Source of the DNA: Phytopythium helicoides
Taxonomy: Eukaryota; Oomycota; Peronosporomycetes; Pythiales; Pythiaceae
Direction: 5' to 3'
Length of the DNA: 64,000 nt
NCBI GenBank assembly: GCA_024867545.1
Contig: JANFNE010000016.1
Location: 434,001-498,000, forward strand
Shown piece after piece: positions 32,283-42,886 of this stretch; positions within the stretch are counted from its first letter, which is position 1, and each line of letters begins with the position of its first letter. The notes under the pieces were generated by a model. The model was not told where the DNA came from. It saw only the letters and a program-made list of their open reading frames with translations, and searched no databases. A program made the position numbers and the translations under genes.

Positions 32283-33451
32283 TCACCAAGACGCGCTCGG
32301 AGAAAGATCTCTTCCCGTCGAGCCAGTGTTCCAACAACCCGTCATCATCTTCACCGGATATGAGTGGTCGTTGCTCTTGAGAGATAAAATCCGCTCCGCG
32401 ATGGCTCTTGCTCCATCGAAAGACACCACTATACCTGCCGTAGGAGTTGTGAAATCATTGATCGATTGGCACTGAGGGTACGATAAAGCGTGGATGAGCC
32501 GAGCTTCGACCGCCATGTCGGCATCACCTTTTGCCACAGCTCCGAATGAGCTGCATGTCACTTCTTCCAGCTGGTCCAGCAGGTCGAGGTCCAGCACGAG
32601 ATACTGGGTTGAGTCTTGTCCATTACGGATGCTTTTGACGATGCTATTTAGGGCTCGAATTGCTGACCCATGATTTCCGGTGGTTTCTTTTGTTTTGGGA
32701 GAGGTAGGATCCACTTTGGTTGAACTCCATGTTGAACAAATGATTCCCACTTCGTCCGGTACGGGTATTCCTTCCAGCAGGGGAGGTGAGAAAGTATATG
32801 AAGGGCTTTGTTTGGTCTTGGATCCACTGGGGTCATCCCTCGGAGCAATTGAACGAAATCACTTAATCCCATTCGAGTTCTTCTCAGGAATGTGCTGTAA
32901 GTTCGTTGCTTGTTCCGATCGATTAAGTGTACAATACCAGTATCTCGAAACTCACTTGCAGCTGTTGCCTTTGGCAGCAACAGGTTGACTTTGGCGAAGG
33001 CTGCTGTCAGCGACCGGGTCGCTCTAGTCGTGTGGAATTCCCAGAGCACCTTCTGGGCACGGATAGTTAAAGTCAATGCGTTGGTCCTTCGCGAAACAAA
33101 AGCCTGCGCGGACAGTGTGGGAGCTCTGCAGGTACTGGATTGGGCTGAAGAAAAGCAATGTGGGTTTCCGGCTTGTGTTGGCTGAAGCTGTTTATACCCA
33201 ACCTGATCACTTGATCGGACGAGTCTACTACTAGTATTGTAGGCACTTGCCTTGTCCGGTAGGCATGAAGGAGCCTCCCGTGGACATTTGAGTCTACCAG
33301 CACTTGCTTGGCAGGTACTACATTCATCTACTGGCGAACCATGATCAAGATTGAGTGTAGACTTGACGGGCTCGCTGCGAGCAAAGATACAGTCTGTAGA
33401 GTGGAGCACCTTAGCTGGTTCTATAGTTTTCGGTAGCGCCCTTGCCTTCAC
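32283..33451 (-). pseudogene. element 2, region upstream of the RT core
   Basis: Two overlapping frames (33451-32648 and 32750-32283). PRPNKALHILSH, then IRNGQDSTQYLVLDLDLLDQ, SFGAVAKGDADMAVEARLIH and ALSYPQCQSIND parallel the element 1 sequence (PRPNRALHLGR, IREGQDSGQYMVVD, PLGAVEKKG, TIHDLSYP). One frameshift near 32700. Confidence 0.7.
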
Positions 33452-33585
33452 ACTGTGAACTTGATGTTGGACTGCTTCCTGCAGCTCTGATTCACTATGC
33501 GATGCGATTTTTGCGGCCCTCGCGAGTCATAACTCTCGGAACTCATCTCGGAGGCCACCATAGTGTGACTCAATAAATGATTTGA

Positions 33586-34140
33586 CTACAGGAGGGAGGT
33601 TTTCAGGCTTGAGATGAGCACGCTCGGCGTTCCAGCAACCGATTCCTTTGTTGTGGCACCGCATATTTGACAAATACCGCATGCTACAAATGGCTTGAAA
33701 ATCGTTTGCGAGACGCGCATCAACATTTCAAGGGCTTCGACTACAGAATCGACTGATGAAGGGGGTGATGGTTTGGGCAATCTGTTTTTCGCAGAGAAAT
33801 CTGAGAGATCGCAGCCTTTAGACGCTTCTCGCTGCTCTAGGCGTGTCAATCTTTTAAAATGCATTACAGAAAGGTTGCGACCGAATTCCCAAGAGTACAA
33901 GCCGCGCAAAACAGCAGGGTGCAGCGACAATGGATACCTCTCCAGATCGATTTGGAGGGTTTCCACCAAGTAATGAGGCGTGAATTGTGAGTACTTAGCA
34001 TTAATGAGAGTCCCGTGGATCGACTTCTGGAGCGCTGACGGTTGGAATTGAGTCTTTGCATCCCCTGCAGCAGCTTCGACTACATCTCTATGCCCACTTT
34101 GCGTTTGTTGATAGTTTAGAAACTCTTCGGCCTCTTTCAC
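33586..34140 (-). CDS. element 2, gag-like protein
   Basis: 184 aa. LRGLYSWEFGRNLSVMHF aligns with the gag-like ORF of element 1, and the region after it (DSVVEALEMLMRVSQTIF) has the same helical spacing. No enzyme motif. The frame is open, but the element is defective. Confidence 0.5.
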   Translation of the reverse strand: MKEAEEFLNYQQTQSGHRDVVEAAAGDAKTQFQPSALQKSIHGTLINAKYSQFTPHYLVETLQIDLERYPLSLHPAVLRGLYSWEFGRNLSVMHFKRLTRLEQREASKGCDLSDFSAKNRLPKPSPPSSVDSVVEALEMLMRVSQTIFKPFVACGICQICGATTKESVAGTPSVLISSLKTSLL

Positions 34141-34648
34141 TGCCTCTGATCATGCCCGAGTGACTCTGGAACAGCTGGCAAGGCCCTGAGTCGCGTCCTG
34201 GCTCCGTCTACGCTTTCCTACAGCCTGGTTGATCGACACAGTGTGCTTTTCTTGTGCGACTTCACTGGCCTCGCTCTCCGAGTCACTCAATCAGTTACCG
34301 GTGCCACAGACTTGCTCGTCATCTGCAAGTGGCTGGTTCGAATCGCCTGCTTCTGGTAAATCAAATACCGTCTCTCCAAATCCCATACAATTCGGGGCAG
34401 CGTGTCCATTCTACTTGTAAAACATGTAATCTAAGATACGGAGAGTTCTATCACCTCCCCTGTATGCATCTGGTATGCTGGCACGAGCTGCTCTTCGTCA
34501 AAGCCTGCCACCCCGGCCATCGCTAATATGGTACTTGAATCACGTAGCGGAGGCCCCGATGATCCGTTGAACTCGTCAAATACTTGCTGATGCAGGTCTC
34601 GCATCTCGTTTGGCATAATGTCCACAAGAAGGCGGTGGAGGCAGGGTC

Positions 34649-35056
34649 TCAGGCATACGTCTCTACTGATATGTCGTGCAATAGAGTCTTATCAAAGTCT
34701 ATTCTCTCTGATCTTCCACCAAAGTTCACATGCAGCCAACCGCCCCGGATTGACCAATCGTAACCAGTAACCACACCGTAATCCAAAGCCCGGCCAAGGC
34801 TCTCTCTTGTCCCAGGCACGCACAGGCAGCTCCCGACGTAGGTCTCAATCCCACTTAAAGCCTCGGCCTCGGCAACTTGGCGCCTCCGGAGCACAACCCG
34901 GTCAAGTAGAATTGAGAACTCGGAGAGTTCCGCCCATCGGCCACTCGCCACCCGCAGAATGCGCACACGTTGACCATACCCTGCTTCCATCTTTCCTTTC
35001 CCATAGGCATACCCACTCACCCCAAGCTCGTCCCGCCTTCCGTACACGAAATCCAT
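34649..35056 (-). CDS. element 2, ORF1-like module
   Basis: 135 aa starting MDFVYGRRDELG. It ends with a probable beta-barrel (GVVTGYDWSIRGGWLHVNFG). The position corresponds to the first ORF of element 1. Family not recognised. Confidence 0.4.
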   Translation of the reverse strand: MDFVYGRRDELGVSGYAYGKGKMEAGYGQRVRILRVASGRWAELSEFSILLDRVVLRRRQVAEAEALSGIETYVGSCLCVPGTRESLGRALDYGVVTGYDWSIRGGWLHVNFGGRSERIDFDKTLLHDISVETYA

Positions 35057-35280
35057 GCTTAAGGTCCGAGAAGGGTCACTCTTGAAGGGTCGCTTCGAGG
35101 TTGCTTGCGCTCCGCGTTGCCGATTCTAAACTGAGCTATTTCTTCTCCCGTGATCTAGAAACGACGATTTCCTTCGCGGTATCTGCGAAACCGCTGCCAG
35201 GAAATCACCCATTTACAGCCCATTCGAAATGGGTGGTTCCTTCAAGGACTGTTTGCAAACTACTTGACTACTGTATGCAA

Positions 35281-36960
35281 GGCTCGTGAGAGTCATTCAA
35301 CCTCACGGTCGTACTTAGCCGGAGGGCAATGGGTACACAACCCAATGTAGCCATGCCACCCACGGGTACATACCCGTGTAACCCCGTTACAGTTGGCATT
35401 TTCGTTCTCAAGTGAAGCTGCGCACTGTAAGAACTGGAAGGTGATGACATGTGAACGACTTCTCTCTATTGACCGTGCCAGATGCGTTTCGGCCCCCAGG
35501 GCCTCGTCAGTGGCTTCGCCTCTTGATATGAGCGATTGAAGGTAGCGTAGGCAAGTGAGTGGCGAATGGAAAATCCGAAAGTGGATTTGTATTCGAAGCA
35601 CATTCAAACCAATCCCAAGTGCCCCCTGATCATGAACCTGTAAGCTTTTCCTTTATCCGAGGTTTGGTTGCAGAGCGACCCCGCCCCAACTGAAGGCCTC
35701 CGATCCCCTTCAACTTGACCACGTTGAAATGTGCCGTCGTCCAATCAGATCTCAGGTTTTGGGATATTCAACCAATCAGATCCTCTGAATCGTGCGTTTC
35801 GACCAATCAAAATGCACGGTCGACCCTGAGCACGCGCGCTGCTGAATGGGCTAGTCGGAGGCACGCGCCACGCTCTCATGCGCAAATACCATGCCGGCGT
35901 GACTGTCAGCTCCAATCCCAACATCGCCAATCTAGAAGTTAGAACCTCGTACTCAGGGCATCCTGGCTCTCGCCCAACCAATCCTGCCTACTCCAACCTT
36001 CTAGAACTCTCCAAAGATCTACTGTCTACTGCAGGATATCACTCTGGTGCAAATGCACGTCGTGTACGATACACGACCTGACTTCCAGCACGCACTCTCG
36101 ATCTTGAAGATGGCCGCACTTTGATGGACACGTTTCACGTTGCATCAAAAGGCGGGCTAGGCTGTTTGGTTCATAGAACTGCATCTCGACGGACTCACAC
36201 CCCAGATCACACCCCACGCTGTGATCATAATGTGACACTGGGCTATCTCATTTGGGGATGAGTTGGGAAAAGCGCACGTATATCACGGAGATTTTGAGGT
36301 GCACAGCACGCCAATACATCGCGAATAAATGCATTAAAACACATCAGGGTATAAGGCGGTCTCACAACGATTGTCAGCCAGCATATGTACGAGCACCGTC
36401 TCTGGTGATGGTCGTTTCCCTTGGTCTTCATTCCCTCAGTCTCGACGGCTAAGCCAGCATGGAAATGCTGAGTCTGTCCATCTCGTTGTGATTGTGGTTT
36501 AGATTACTATAGCGCAATTGTGTTCAAGCAGACAACACGGGGGAAGAGCAAAATCCAGTCAAGTTAGTGTTTTTGTACAGTGCCGTAGAAGTGAGAGTCG
36601 CCCCCCACTGATGATGACCAAGACAAAGCTCATCACGAGAATCTGTAGCTCCGTTTTGTCAACGGAAGAGATCCCCCATATTACAGTACCATCTCGGCCG
36701 GTGATGGCTCTGTGAGACGCAGCAAGCTACTACCACACTAAACAATTGTGCACGAAAGGATGACGCAGATACCGATACAGTACTAAACAGTATTGTACCT
36801 ACAATCCCTCCTTAAGCACGAGCCAACTCGTTTCCTGGAAAGCAGCTGTAGTGGGATTAGCGCTCTAGACGGACCATCGACCATCACAATGCAGCGCTCT
36901 CCTCTACATCTCCATCACATTTATTGATGCGGGAGATGTGGAGCACATCTCACGCGCTGT
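35281..36960. other. gene-free stretch before lyase copy 3
   Basis: No gene recognised. CCAAT pentamers (ccaatcagatc and similar) recur near 35740, 35771, 35806 and 35979. They may be a relic promoter; no coding sequence follows them. From about 36930 the sequence becomes alignable to the promoters of lyase copies 1 and 2. Confidence 0.4.
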
Positions 36961-37005
36961 TCAAACAGCAAAATACGCGCCGCACCAGCCACATGTTGGC
37001 GATCG
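36961..37005 (+). promoter_or_regulatory. conserved upstream element, lyase copy 3
   Basis: AAACAGCAAAA followed by CACCAGCCACATGTTGG, the same order and spacing as in copies 1 and 2. Confidence 0.5.
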
Positions 37006-37067
37006 TCTCATCGAGGAGCTCATCGTTCCAAGCTTCCTGGTCTCCGATTAGCGCTCCTGAACACGAG

Positions 37068-37082
37068 TCAGTCTGCAATTTG
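37068..37082 (+). promoter_or_regulatory. Inr+FPR-like core promoter, lyase copy 3
   Basis: TCAGTCTGCAATTTG, 53 bp upstream of the ATG. Confidence 0.7.
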
Positions 37083-37134
37083 CACCACCCAAGTCAAGTC
37101 ACTCTCAAGCACCAGCAGCAGTCTTCACGCCGAC

Positions 37135-38340
37135 ATGCTCGGACGTCTTCGCATCGTGGCGGTCGCTGCCGTCTGCGCTCTCGCCGCCACGGCCTCCGCA
37201 TACAACACCGGCTCGGCACCTGGCTTCGCCGCCGGCACCACTGGCGGTGGCAACGCCACACCCGTATACCCCAAGAACATCGCCGAGCTCAAGACGTACC
37301 TGAGTGACAACGTGGCCCGTGTGATCGTGCTCAAGCAGACATACAACTTCGTCGGCACCGAGAAGTCCACGACTGAGAAGGGATGCCGCTCGTCGTTCGC
37401 CCAACAGTGCCTCGCCAAGAACAACGGATACAAAGCACAAGACACCATCCTCATGCCGGGTGACTCGTCCATGACGAGCACCGGTGGCTGCACGGACGGC
37501 ATCTCCGTCACGGTGACGTACGATAACGCCGCCAAGAACCCACTCATCGTCCGCAGCAACAAGACTCTCGTGGGAGTCGGTACGGCGGGTGTCATCATCG
37601 GCAAGGGTCTGCTCATTCGTGGCGACAACGTCATCATCCAGAACGTCTACATCAAGCAACTCAACCCACACCTCGTCTGGGGTGGCGACGCCATCACCAT
37701 CAACGGTGAGAACGGCGTGGCCCCCAAGAAGATCTGGATCGACCACGTCAAGGTCTCGGATGTCGGTCGTCAGATGGTCGTCATCAACTTCACCGGTGCC
37801 AAGCAGGTGACCATCAGTAACTCGGACTTTGATGGCCGCACCAAGTACTCTGCGTCGTGCGATGGTCACCACTACTGGGGATTCCTCATCTACGGCGCGT
37901 CGTCCGAGGTCACGTTCGTCAACAACTACCTGCACTCTGGCTCTGGTCGTGGTCCCAAGATCGGCGGCACGGCCAACCAGCAGACCATCTTCCACGCCGC
38001 CAACAACTACATCGTCGACAACACGGGTCATGCCTTCGACGTTGCAACGAGTGGCTTCGTGCTGGCGGAGGGCAACTACATTGAGTCGGTTGTCACGCCC
38101 AACCTCGACGACAAGACCGGCAACTTCTACGCGCCGACCAACGTGGCCGAGTGCAAGTCGCTTATCGGTCGCAACTGCGTTGCCAACACGGTGATCAAGA
38201 GTGGCAAGCTGACGAGCATCAACGAGGCGAATGTGAAGAGCAAGCTTCCGTCGTACGAGACTCAGATCGGCGGGTTCAAGACTGCTGCTCCGTCGGCTCG
38301 CGGTGTCAACACTGCCAACTTCGGCGTTGGCAAGCTCTGA
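37135..38340 (+). CDS. pectin lyase, PL1 family (copy 3)
   Basis: 401 aa, intronless and intact. Signal peptide [22 protein letters not shown], mature N-terminus YNTGSAPGF. Asp185 lies in [15 protein letters not shown] is at about 242-249, and Arg272 in GSGRGPK is the predicted catalytic residue. It is closest to copies 1 and 2 ([20 protein letters not shown] shared) but differs at scattered sites (EKSTT for [12 protein letters not shown] for DGTSVMV, FGVGKL end). It is the only singleton in the array and is separated from copies 1/2 by the transposon nest. Confidence 0.95.
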   Translation: MLGRLRIVAVAAVCALAATASAYNTGSAPGFAAGTTGGGNATPVYPKNIAELKTYLSDNVARVIVLKQTYNFVGTEKSTTEKGCRSSFAQQCLAKNNGYKAQDTILMPGDSSMTSTGGCTDGISVTVTYDNAAKNPLIVRSNKTLVGVGTAGVIIGKGLLIRGDNVIIQNVYIKQLNPHLVWGGDAITINGENGVAPKKIWIDHVKVSDVGRQMVVINFTGAKQVTISNSDFDGRTKYSASCDGHHYWGFLIYGASSEVTFVNNYLHSGSGRGPKIGGTANQQTIFHAANNYIVDNTGHAFDVATSGFVLAEGNYIESVVTPNLDDKTGNFYAPTNVAECKSLIGRNCVANTVIKSGKLTSINEANVKSKLPSYETQIGGFKTAAPSARGVNTANFGVGKL

Positions 38341-38484
38341 GCGTGCTCGATGATGTGATTTGTGGGAGTTCGTTTTGAGCTAGACGTGTGGATGCTATAC
38401 CCGGACGTTTCTCATGGTGATGAGGAATGCATAACATCAATCTGTAAATGTCAAGTTCAAGTTTCGACGATTACCTTGACTTCT

Positions 38485-40809
38485 CTAAAATATGCGTAGC
38501 TTCTTTTGCTTACCAAGTAGCGGCTTGATGTCCAAGATCGTTGTGAGTGTTAGAGCGTCTTGGACGACAAACTCAACAATGCCCGATGAGCTTCGCTCCA
38601 GGTGTCCGGGTTCGTTATCCTCGTCCACGAGCATAATGGTTCCGAACAATCCGTCTCCGTGAACTTTTAGACGCCGCTCGAACAAGCTGATCGAGGACTT
38701 CTTGAAACTTTTGGTATTGGCATTCTCTCCTTCGCCATCACCTTGGCGATGACGAAGAGATGCGCTGGACGTCGTGTCAGGCTCGACTGACTGGTTTGTG
38801 TGCTTGCTGGACGCGACATATTTGTTGGATGCGGAGTTCGAGGCTCCAACTCCCTTCTCATTCTTGGTGATTAGTCCAATCGTCATGGCTCGCTTCACTG
38901 AAAATTTGCATGGAGGGTGCTCGCGCGAAAACCCTCCCTCCATGAAGATAAAGTCGCCAGCCAAATGTACCAAGCCGCTTGGTCCAGAGGTGTATAGCTG
39001 CTGCAGAAACGCTCCAAGGGAGCAGGAAGCCGGTGCGACAGCGTTCATGATGTCCTCTGTATTCCCACCATCTCCGGTTCGCTTCGTATACTTGAGTGGA
39101 TCGATACCAAGTGCCTCCATCGCAACCATCGCGTCCCATCCAACAAGAACATACCGAGCTTGTAGCATTTTCATAGCACTATTGTTAACCACGTGCCTGT
39201 ACCTCGTGAAGCGTAGTAGCGCAAACATGGCCACGTAGGTGGTCGAGATGAGGATCGTGAAGAAAATCGTGTAGTCGCATACGACCTCGCTCTTCCAGAA
39301 CTGAGCGACCTTGAGCGCACCACCGTACACGCCGAATTTACCGACTCGCACCATAAACGTCGTCGACTTGTTGATTTTGAGCATCAAGTACATGAAGATG
39401 AAAAGCTCGATCGAATACAATTTGTAGCTGACGAACATTGCCGAACCATCGATGTACCAGTCAAGGCGTTCTCGGGTTGGGTTTCGGATCAATCCGAATG
39501 CACGTGCACTGTGTATCATGAGCTTGAAGACCCATCGAGTGATTGAGTGCGCCAAGCACAGCAACCATGTGATCCGACCAAGTGCTGAGCACAAAAAGAG
39601 AAAGGTCGCGACACTACCACGTTTCATGAGCATGAGCGTGCCAACCTGGAAGATGACATACGTCATTCGGATATTGGCGATGGCATCGAGCATGCTGAGA
39701 GCGATATACAGCCAGTGATTCATCCAAACATCGGACGCCATGAATAAAGTGCCCTTGAACCGGATGCCGCTGGTAGCAGTAGAAAGTCCTCCCGCGGAAT
39801 CATCATTTGCTGGTAAGAATCTGGCAACAGTCATCGACGGAAGTACGTATCGAAGTAGAGATACGAGTTGAGTTCCCTTGAATCGCACAGCATTCGGGAT
39901 GTAGTACGCGTCCACATTTCGCACAATCATGGTGAAGACTCCGTGGACGATGAGAGAGACGCTGACAATGGCATAAACGATACTGATGATCGTCGCGAGC
40001 CAACCACTGCTTTTTGCTGCGCAGTATACCGTGGCTTTATCATCTGCAGACTGCAAGCTAAAAAGTCCATACAATTCCTGTTGATCACGAAACAGGGGTT
40101 GGGCGATGCAGTCACTGCTTTGGACTTCGAGATGCCAGCTGCCCCCAGCCCAGTAGATCTGTTGGATGAGCATGTCGACGATGAGGTTGAACTTGCGGTC
40201 AGGACGTCCGCGGCACTTGATGAATGGCGCTCCTTTCGCTCCAAAGTCAACCTCGACGTTCGTTTTTACTCGTCGCTGGAGTTTGAGGTCGTCGAAGTTG
40301 TCAAAAATGTGTTCATAGCAAGCACTCTCGTTGCCTCCACCGATCACACCAATACACTCGTCCGTAACCCATGCAGGTAGAAAATTGATGACTTCGCAAT
40401 TGGGAGCCGACATGCTCCACGAGTAGATTTGCGATCGTCGAGGTCCCTTTCCCCAGAAGTCGTCATATAGCACGTTCAAGCGCGTAAGGTTCATCGAATC
40501 CATCCGCAGACAGGTGCTGCGGTCAACGAGATAGTTACTTGGACTGCGCACGGGCTGTGAGAAGAACCGATAGGTGCGGCCGACCTCTTTCAGATCCAGC
40601 GTCGAGTTGAAATCGATGAGATCCGAGTTGGCATGGTCGTAGTTGATGGATCCATCGAGGAGTCGCGATCGAATATCGTCGTAGCGTCCAGTTACGAGGA
40701 CGAGCAGTGGGTTTTCTCGTAGTCCTGTCAACAGTGTGAGGAGTGTCGACGCCAGGTTGAGTGACAGGATAATGAGCTTGCGCACGCTGAAGTTTGCTAT
40801 CGACCTCAT
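38485..40809 (-). CDS. oomycete-type multispanning membrane protein, function unknown
   Basis: 774 aa, single exon, ATG at 40809. An N-terminal hydrophobic segment (LIILSLNLASTLLTLLTG) could be a signal anchor. A Cys-containing, probably extracellular or lumenal region follows (NLTRLN and NEST-type glycosylation sites, about residues 40-270). Next come several helices (LATIISIVYAIVSVSLIVHG, FLFLCSALGRITWLLCL, LFIFMYLMLKI, YTIFFTILISTTYVAMFALL) and a long hydrophilic tail rich in Ser, Lys and Asn. I recognise the general style of an oomycete-restricted transmembrane family but no named domain. It is convergent with lyase copy 3, with only 144 bp between stops. The frame is unbroken. Signalling or transport roles would be guesses. 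Confidence 0.8.
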   Translation of the reverse strand: MRSIANFSVRKLIILSLNLASTLLTLLTGLRENPLLVLVTGRYDDIRSRLLDGSINYDHANSDLIDFNSTLDLKEVGRTYRFFSQPVRSPSNYLVDRSTCLRMDSMNLTRLNVLYDDFWGKGPRRSQIYSWSMSAPNCEVINFLPAWVTDECIGVIGGGNESACYEHIFDNFDDLKLQRRVKTNVEVDFGAKGAPFIKCRGRPDRKFNLIVDMLIQQIYWAGGSWHLEVQSSDCIAQPLFRDQQELYGLFSLQSADDKATVYCAAKSSGWLATIISIVYAIVSVSLIVHGVFTMIVRNVDAYYIPNAVRFKGTQLVSLLRYVLPSMTVARFLPANDDSAGGLSTATSGIRFKGTLFMASDVWMNHWLYIALSMLDAIANIRMTYVIFQVGTLMLMKRGSVATFLFLCSALGRITWLLCLAHSITRWVFKLMIHSARAFGLIRNPTRERLDWYIDGSAMFVSYKLYSIELFIFMYLMLKINKSTTFMVRVGKFGVYGGALKVAQFWKSEVVCDYTIFFTILISTTYVAMFALLRFTRYRHVVNNSAMKMLQARYVLVGWDAMVAMEALGIDPLKYTKRTGDGGNTEDIMNAVAPASCSLGAFLQQLYTSGPSGLVHLAGDFIFMEGGFSREHPPCKFSVKRAMTIGLITKNEKGVGASNSASNKYVASSKHTNQSVEPDTTSSASLRHRQGDGEGENANTKSFKKSSISLFERRLKVHGDGLFGTIMLVDEDNEPGHLERSSSGIVEFVVQDALTLTTILDIKPLLGKQKKLRIF

Positions 40810-41852
40810 GCCAAATCTTCAGATCGTGCTGGAACTTGAAAATTTGCCGAATGAAGATGCGTGGCCACTGGTCGCCATTGAGCGTTACGGAGCTGTGCGA
40901 CCACAGGGTTACTTAAAGTCTTCGGCGGAAACGTTGCTCGCATGACTGATCGGAATTGCTTGGGTGCACTCGTTACTACCAGTTTTGTACCGGTACTATA
41001 TATGTACTATATCAGTATAATGGACAGAGAGAGGCAAGTGAGCTGGAGCCTCCAACTCCAACTTGGAGGCCATAGGGCTTGCAACGCTCGACAACCTCAC
41101 GCCAAGCCAGCTAACATATGACCAAGCTTTCCTTTTTGCTGGTTACCGAGATTACATTGCCGTGCTTTGGAGCTTATAGCTCGACAAACTCAACTAGCGG
41201 ACTGTGTCATTTTACCCTTTCTACACGCACCTCAATATCATCGATCGACCAACAGGCGAACGCTTGTACGGTCTGTTCATTGGCACGCCCATAACAATTA
41301 CTACTGTTGCTGCTTTCCGCCACAGGAATACACTTCGATCTGCCCGTGGTTCTCGTACCGTTACAATGCTGCCTGTGCGTCATGCTAATGAAGTATCCGG
41401 GAGCGAGGAGTTTCGCAAGAACTCAGTCCAAACATTAATAGCAAGGACGGGCAGTGCTGTGGCCACCAGGGTCAAGCATTCTCATCGAACCAGCCTCGCC
41501 GCACACTCAAGCTCGGCTGATGGGGATCAATACATCGTTTACCCCAATCCGACGTGGATGATTTCTTCGAGGGGTCTTGTGAGAAATAGTTCTTTGCAAG
41601 CGTAGAAGTCGTTGGAAGAGTCGGCTCAATTTTTGCGGGGTTTCCGCTCTGCGAGCAGCAGTGATTGATGGCCACAGAAGCGTGTCGGCTATTGTTTTCA
41701 GAAAATAAACCTATTCCTCATGTAGTAGCTTCCACGCTATCTGATCCGGCAGTGCGGATTGCAATTCACAACTCGGAGCATCTGCAGTTTGGATGTCGGT
41801 CTATGAGAGCTTCGTGATCGCAAACCGCGCGACTTTTGTGCCCGCAAATTCA
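40810..41852. other. intergenic between the membrane protein and the BBS9 fragment
   Basis: No gene recognised. Open frames of about 70-130 codons overlap and have no domain. Confidence 0.4.
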
Positions 41853-42820
41853 AGGTCACGTGAGACTCGAACAGACGCCGATGGCTACACTAGTGCACCA
41901 CAGTTCCGCGACCCGTGGCAGCATTCAGTGGCTTGTTGTTTCTTTCTGTCGCTACGCAACCCCACACTAGAGAGCCGCGGCTGGCTGGAACGACCGTCCA
42001 TCCATCGCCTCATGTCGCTCTTCCAGGTGCGCGAGTGGTGGGGCGTGCGAGACGAAGCCGGCGCAGAGTACACACCCGGTGCGCTGGTAGTGGGCAACGC
42101 TGACAACGATCACTCTGATCAGCGTGCGTGCTCTCACGTGCATTCTGGATACGAGCGCCGCGATGCGCTCCATCACACGAAGAACAAACTAACTTGTCGT
42201 GCAACTGCTAATGACTCGAGCAGCCAAGATCGTGACAGGTAGCCTCAATGGCGTGCTACGCATGTACCTCCCGGCGCAGAACGAGTACAAGATCGAGCAC
42301 TTGCTCCTGGAAGAGAATCTGCGACGACCTATCCTGCAGATCGAGCTCGGATACTTCATCCCGTACGCAACCTGGCATGTTTGCGATGATGCTGAAGGTC
42401 GAGTACTAAACGTCTTGCTCCTACTTCAGAAACCAGCGTGTGCTGGCGCTTGCTATTCTTCACCCGCGTCGACTAGGCGTGTACATCATTGAAGCCGTGG
42501 GTGGTAACGGCATGTCCGCGAGCTACTTCAAACTTACCCAGCGTTACGAGCACCTGCTCGGGGTCGACGGAGAGCACTTCACGGCTTACAACATGGTTTG
42601 CGGGCCATTTGGAGCCAGCAGCGCAGGAGCCACTCGGGATCGAGAGCACCTGTGTGTACAATCACTTGACGGGAGACTACAGTTCTTTGAGCAAGATCGG
42701 CAGGCATTCATCCAGTCTCTCAACCAGAGCCTCATTGCAGGCGCACTGTGCTATGCGCCAGGGATGGATGCTGTTATCGCAGAGACATCCGATTTGCAGG
42801 TCGAGTATGAAGAAGTGCTA
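41853..42820 (+). repeat. segmental duplication of the BBS9 5' region (left copy)
   Basis: About 970 bp highly similar to about 60135-61085: it starts at tcaaggtcacgtgagactcg and ends after gatttgcag. It includes the BBS9 promoter, introns 1 and 2, and roughly the first quarter of the coding sequence. Confidence 0.88.
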
Positions 42821-42886
42821 ACGAAGATCGATCTCTGTCGGCCTGGTGGCGACACTCGAGGTCAGCCCCAGATTGAATTGCTTTAA
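42012..42886 (+). pseudogene. 5'-truncated copy of BBS9 (PTHB1)
   Basis: Exons 42012-42123, 42224-42362 and 42430-42886 join in phase (235 aa), with the same splice sites as the full gene. The product begins MSLFQVREWWGVRDEAG and runs through the N-terminal beta-propeller of BBS9 to SDLQ. There homology stops, and an unrelated tail (EYEEVLTKIDLCRPGG) ends at a stop. The retained exons have no frameshift. It cannot replace BBS9, since the middle and C-terminal domains are missing. Whether it is transcribed is unknown. Confidence 0.85.

Larger units (their letters stand above)
31651..35280 (-). mobile_element. DIRS-like retrotransposon (element 2), internally deleted
   Basis: Minus-strand order from 35280: terminal block A, an ORF1-like frame (35056-34649), a gag-like frame (34140-33586), an RT N-terminal region (33451-32283), RT motifs A and B (32176-31850), then directly the recombinase C-terminus (to 31651). 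It is related to element 1 but diverged. RNase H and most of the recombinase are missing, so it cannot be autonomous. The coordinates are approximate. Confidence 0.75.
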
